Positions 30,676 to 31,659 of a stretch of 31,659 bases of DNA are shown here, piece after piece. Both the position numbers and the translations under genes were made by a program. The stretch spans positions 1-31,659 of the forward strand of contig JABCPU010000668.1 of assembly GCA_016800925.1 (NCBI GenBank). The letters are read 5' to 3'. Below the pieces are notes generated by a model. It was not told the origin of the DNA. It was given only the letters and a program-made list of their open reading frames with translations, and did not search any database. The first letter of the stretch is position 1. Every line of letters starts with the position of its first letter. Source of the DNA: Suillus spraguei. Lineage: Eukaryota > Basidiomycota > Agaricomycetes > Boletales > Suillaceae.

Positions 30676-31659
30676 TCAATGTTCGCTGACGAGCACGGCT
30701 GCCATGCCCATTCCTGAGCCAATACACATGCTGGTGACAAACACTCGTTCATTACGTTGTTTTGCAATGTTGAGACCAGTAGCAATTTGACGTGCTCCCG
30801 CTGTGACAAAGATATATCAAGACATAATCGATACGCAAAATGTTACGAGACACGTACTGCATCCGAGTGGGTGTCCGATTGCGATCGCACCCCCATTGAC
30901 ATTCACCTTGTCAAACGACAAGCCAACCTTCTGGATACTGTACACAGCCTGCGAGGCGAAAGCTTCATTTATCTCGTAGAAGTCAACATCGTCCTTGGAG
31001 AGTCCCGTTTTCTCCAGAACTTTGGGAATGGCATACGCTGGACCAACACCCATAATACGTGGTGGCACGCCCACGACCGCGGAGGTGACGTATTTGCCGA
31101 CAATGGGAAGACCCAACCGCTTGGCAACGGAACGGCGAGCAAGAACTACAGCTGCTGCACCGTCAGATACCTGCGAGGCACTTCCTGTATCATGTTTAGA
31201 TGTTAAAGTCTAGAAGAGTGTCACAAAGAACCCACCAGCGTGTGTCGAACCATTCTTCGTAAATGCGGGCTTAAGTTTTGACAAACTCTCTGCGGTGACG
31301 CCATCACGAATACCATCGTCCATGTCAACGACAATCTCAGAGACCTTTTCAGTCTTCGGATCGGTTATCTTAACCTTCAGAGGGACAATCTCATCCTTGA
31401 ACTTTCCGGCTTTTTGAGCAGCGGCAGCTTTCTGGTAAGACTCGGCTGAAAACTTGTCCTGAACCTCGCGAGAAATGCCGAAGTCAGAGGCAACGTTCTC
31501 AGAGGTGATACCCATGGGAATCAAACAGTCCTCTGCTTCTTGGTTGGTGAGGATCTCCTCTGACCAACCATCTGGTAAAAATCCGGCGCCATATCCAAAC
31601 GTCATAGATTCAACTCCAGAACCTAAAGGATTCCTTAGTAGTGAATGATGAGATACCGA
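30676..31659 (-). CDS. POT1: 3-ketoacyl-CoA thiolase, peroxisomal type (3' part, truncated by window edge)
   Basis: The enzyme cleaves 3-ketoacyl-CoA with CoA to acetyl-CoA and a shortened acyl-CoA, the last step of peroxisomal beta-oxidation. Three exons are visible: 31623-31236, 31184-30858 and 30800-30676. They join in phase through introns of 51 and 57 nt; another intron occupies 31624 to the window end. Motifs in order are DCLIPMGITSENVA, EIVPLKVKI, SASQVSDGAAAVVLARRS, VGVPPRIMGVGPAYAIP, NEAFASQA and GGAIAIGHPLGC with the catalytic His. The last is CIGSGMGMAAV, with the Cys that acts as general base. The acyl-accepting N-terminal Cys and the targeting signal are outside the window. The DCLIPMGITSENVA region and overall pattern match the ACAA1/POT1 class better than mitochondrial or cytosolic acetoacetyl-CoA thiolases. 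It is intact as far as seen. Confidence 0.92.

Noticed and set aside
1..31659. CRISPR arrays, bacterial operons or integrative elements
   Set aside because: Genes are intron-containing and fungal in type; no regularly spaced repeats or prokaryotic signals were seen.

Overview
The window looks like nuclear DNA of a filamentous basidiomycete, most likely an Agaricomycete. Intact genes are split by 48-66 nt introns with GTNNGT-type donors and CTNAY-like branch sites. The gene families also fit: NACHT proteins with the agaric-type N-terminal domain, C2/TPR/CHAT proteins, a CigA-like O-fucosyltransferase relative, a Zn2Cys6 regulator and a fungal-type prephenate dehydrogenase. Gene models here were assembled by eye from splice signals and reading-frame continuity; no database search was run.

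Layout. 1-2646 (-): a NACHT (NLR-type) gene broken by several frameshifts and running off the left edge. 3171-4801 (+): type II membrane O-fucosyltransferase-like protein. 5202-5620 (-): LSM6. 6485-8099 (+): a C2/TPR/CHAT gene with stops, frameshifts and an apparent internal deletion. 8591-9181 and 10895-11479: two diverged direct copies of a ~590 bp unit flanking a degenerate beta-carbonic anhydrase gene (9992-10778, +). 12381-12521: a small element bounded by inverted repeats. 12694-13629 (+): three-exon NAD(P)-binding Rossmann protein. About 14.2-16.0 kb: fossil-like coding pieces. 16.0-17.4 kb: nothing recognised. 17468-19023 (-): TYR1, five exons, intact. 19511-21931 (+): 806-residue Ser/Pro-rich disordered protein, divergent from TYR1. 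22244-23707 (+): three-exon membrane-anchored Lys-rich protein. 24057-25503 (-): Zn2Cys6 transcription factor with an intact zinc cluster and a frame-broken 3' half. 25.5-27.7 kb: gene-poor. 27.7-30.2 kb (-): exon-like pieces of unrecognised genes. 30676-31659 (-): 3' part of a peroxisomal-type 3-ketoacyl-CoA thiolase.

How it fits together. The housekeeping genes (LSM6 in U6 snRNP/mRNA decay, TYR1 in tyrosine synthesis, thiolase in beta-oxidation, the glycosyltransferase) are clean and share no pathway, as is normal for a fungal chromosome. Between them lie decayed accessory genes. Two belong to families tied to fungal non-self recognition and regulated cell death: the NACHT gene and the CHAT gene. 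The most unusual structure is the direct-repeat pair around the carbonic anhydrase. Each copy carries a short frame beginning MDAFSNPSLLSGFLAHL that differs only at synonymous positions, preceded by a conserved hairpin.
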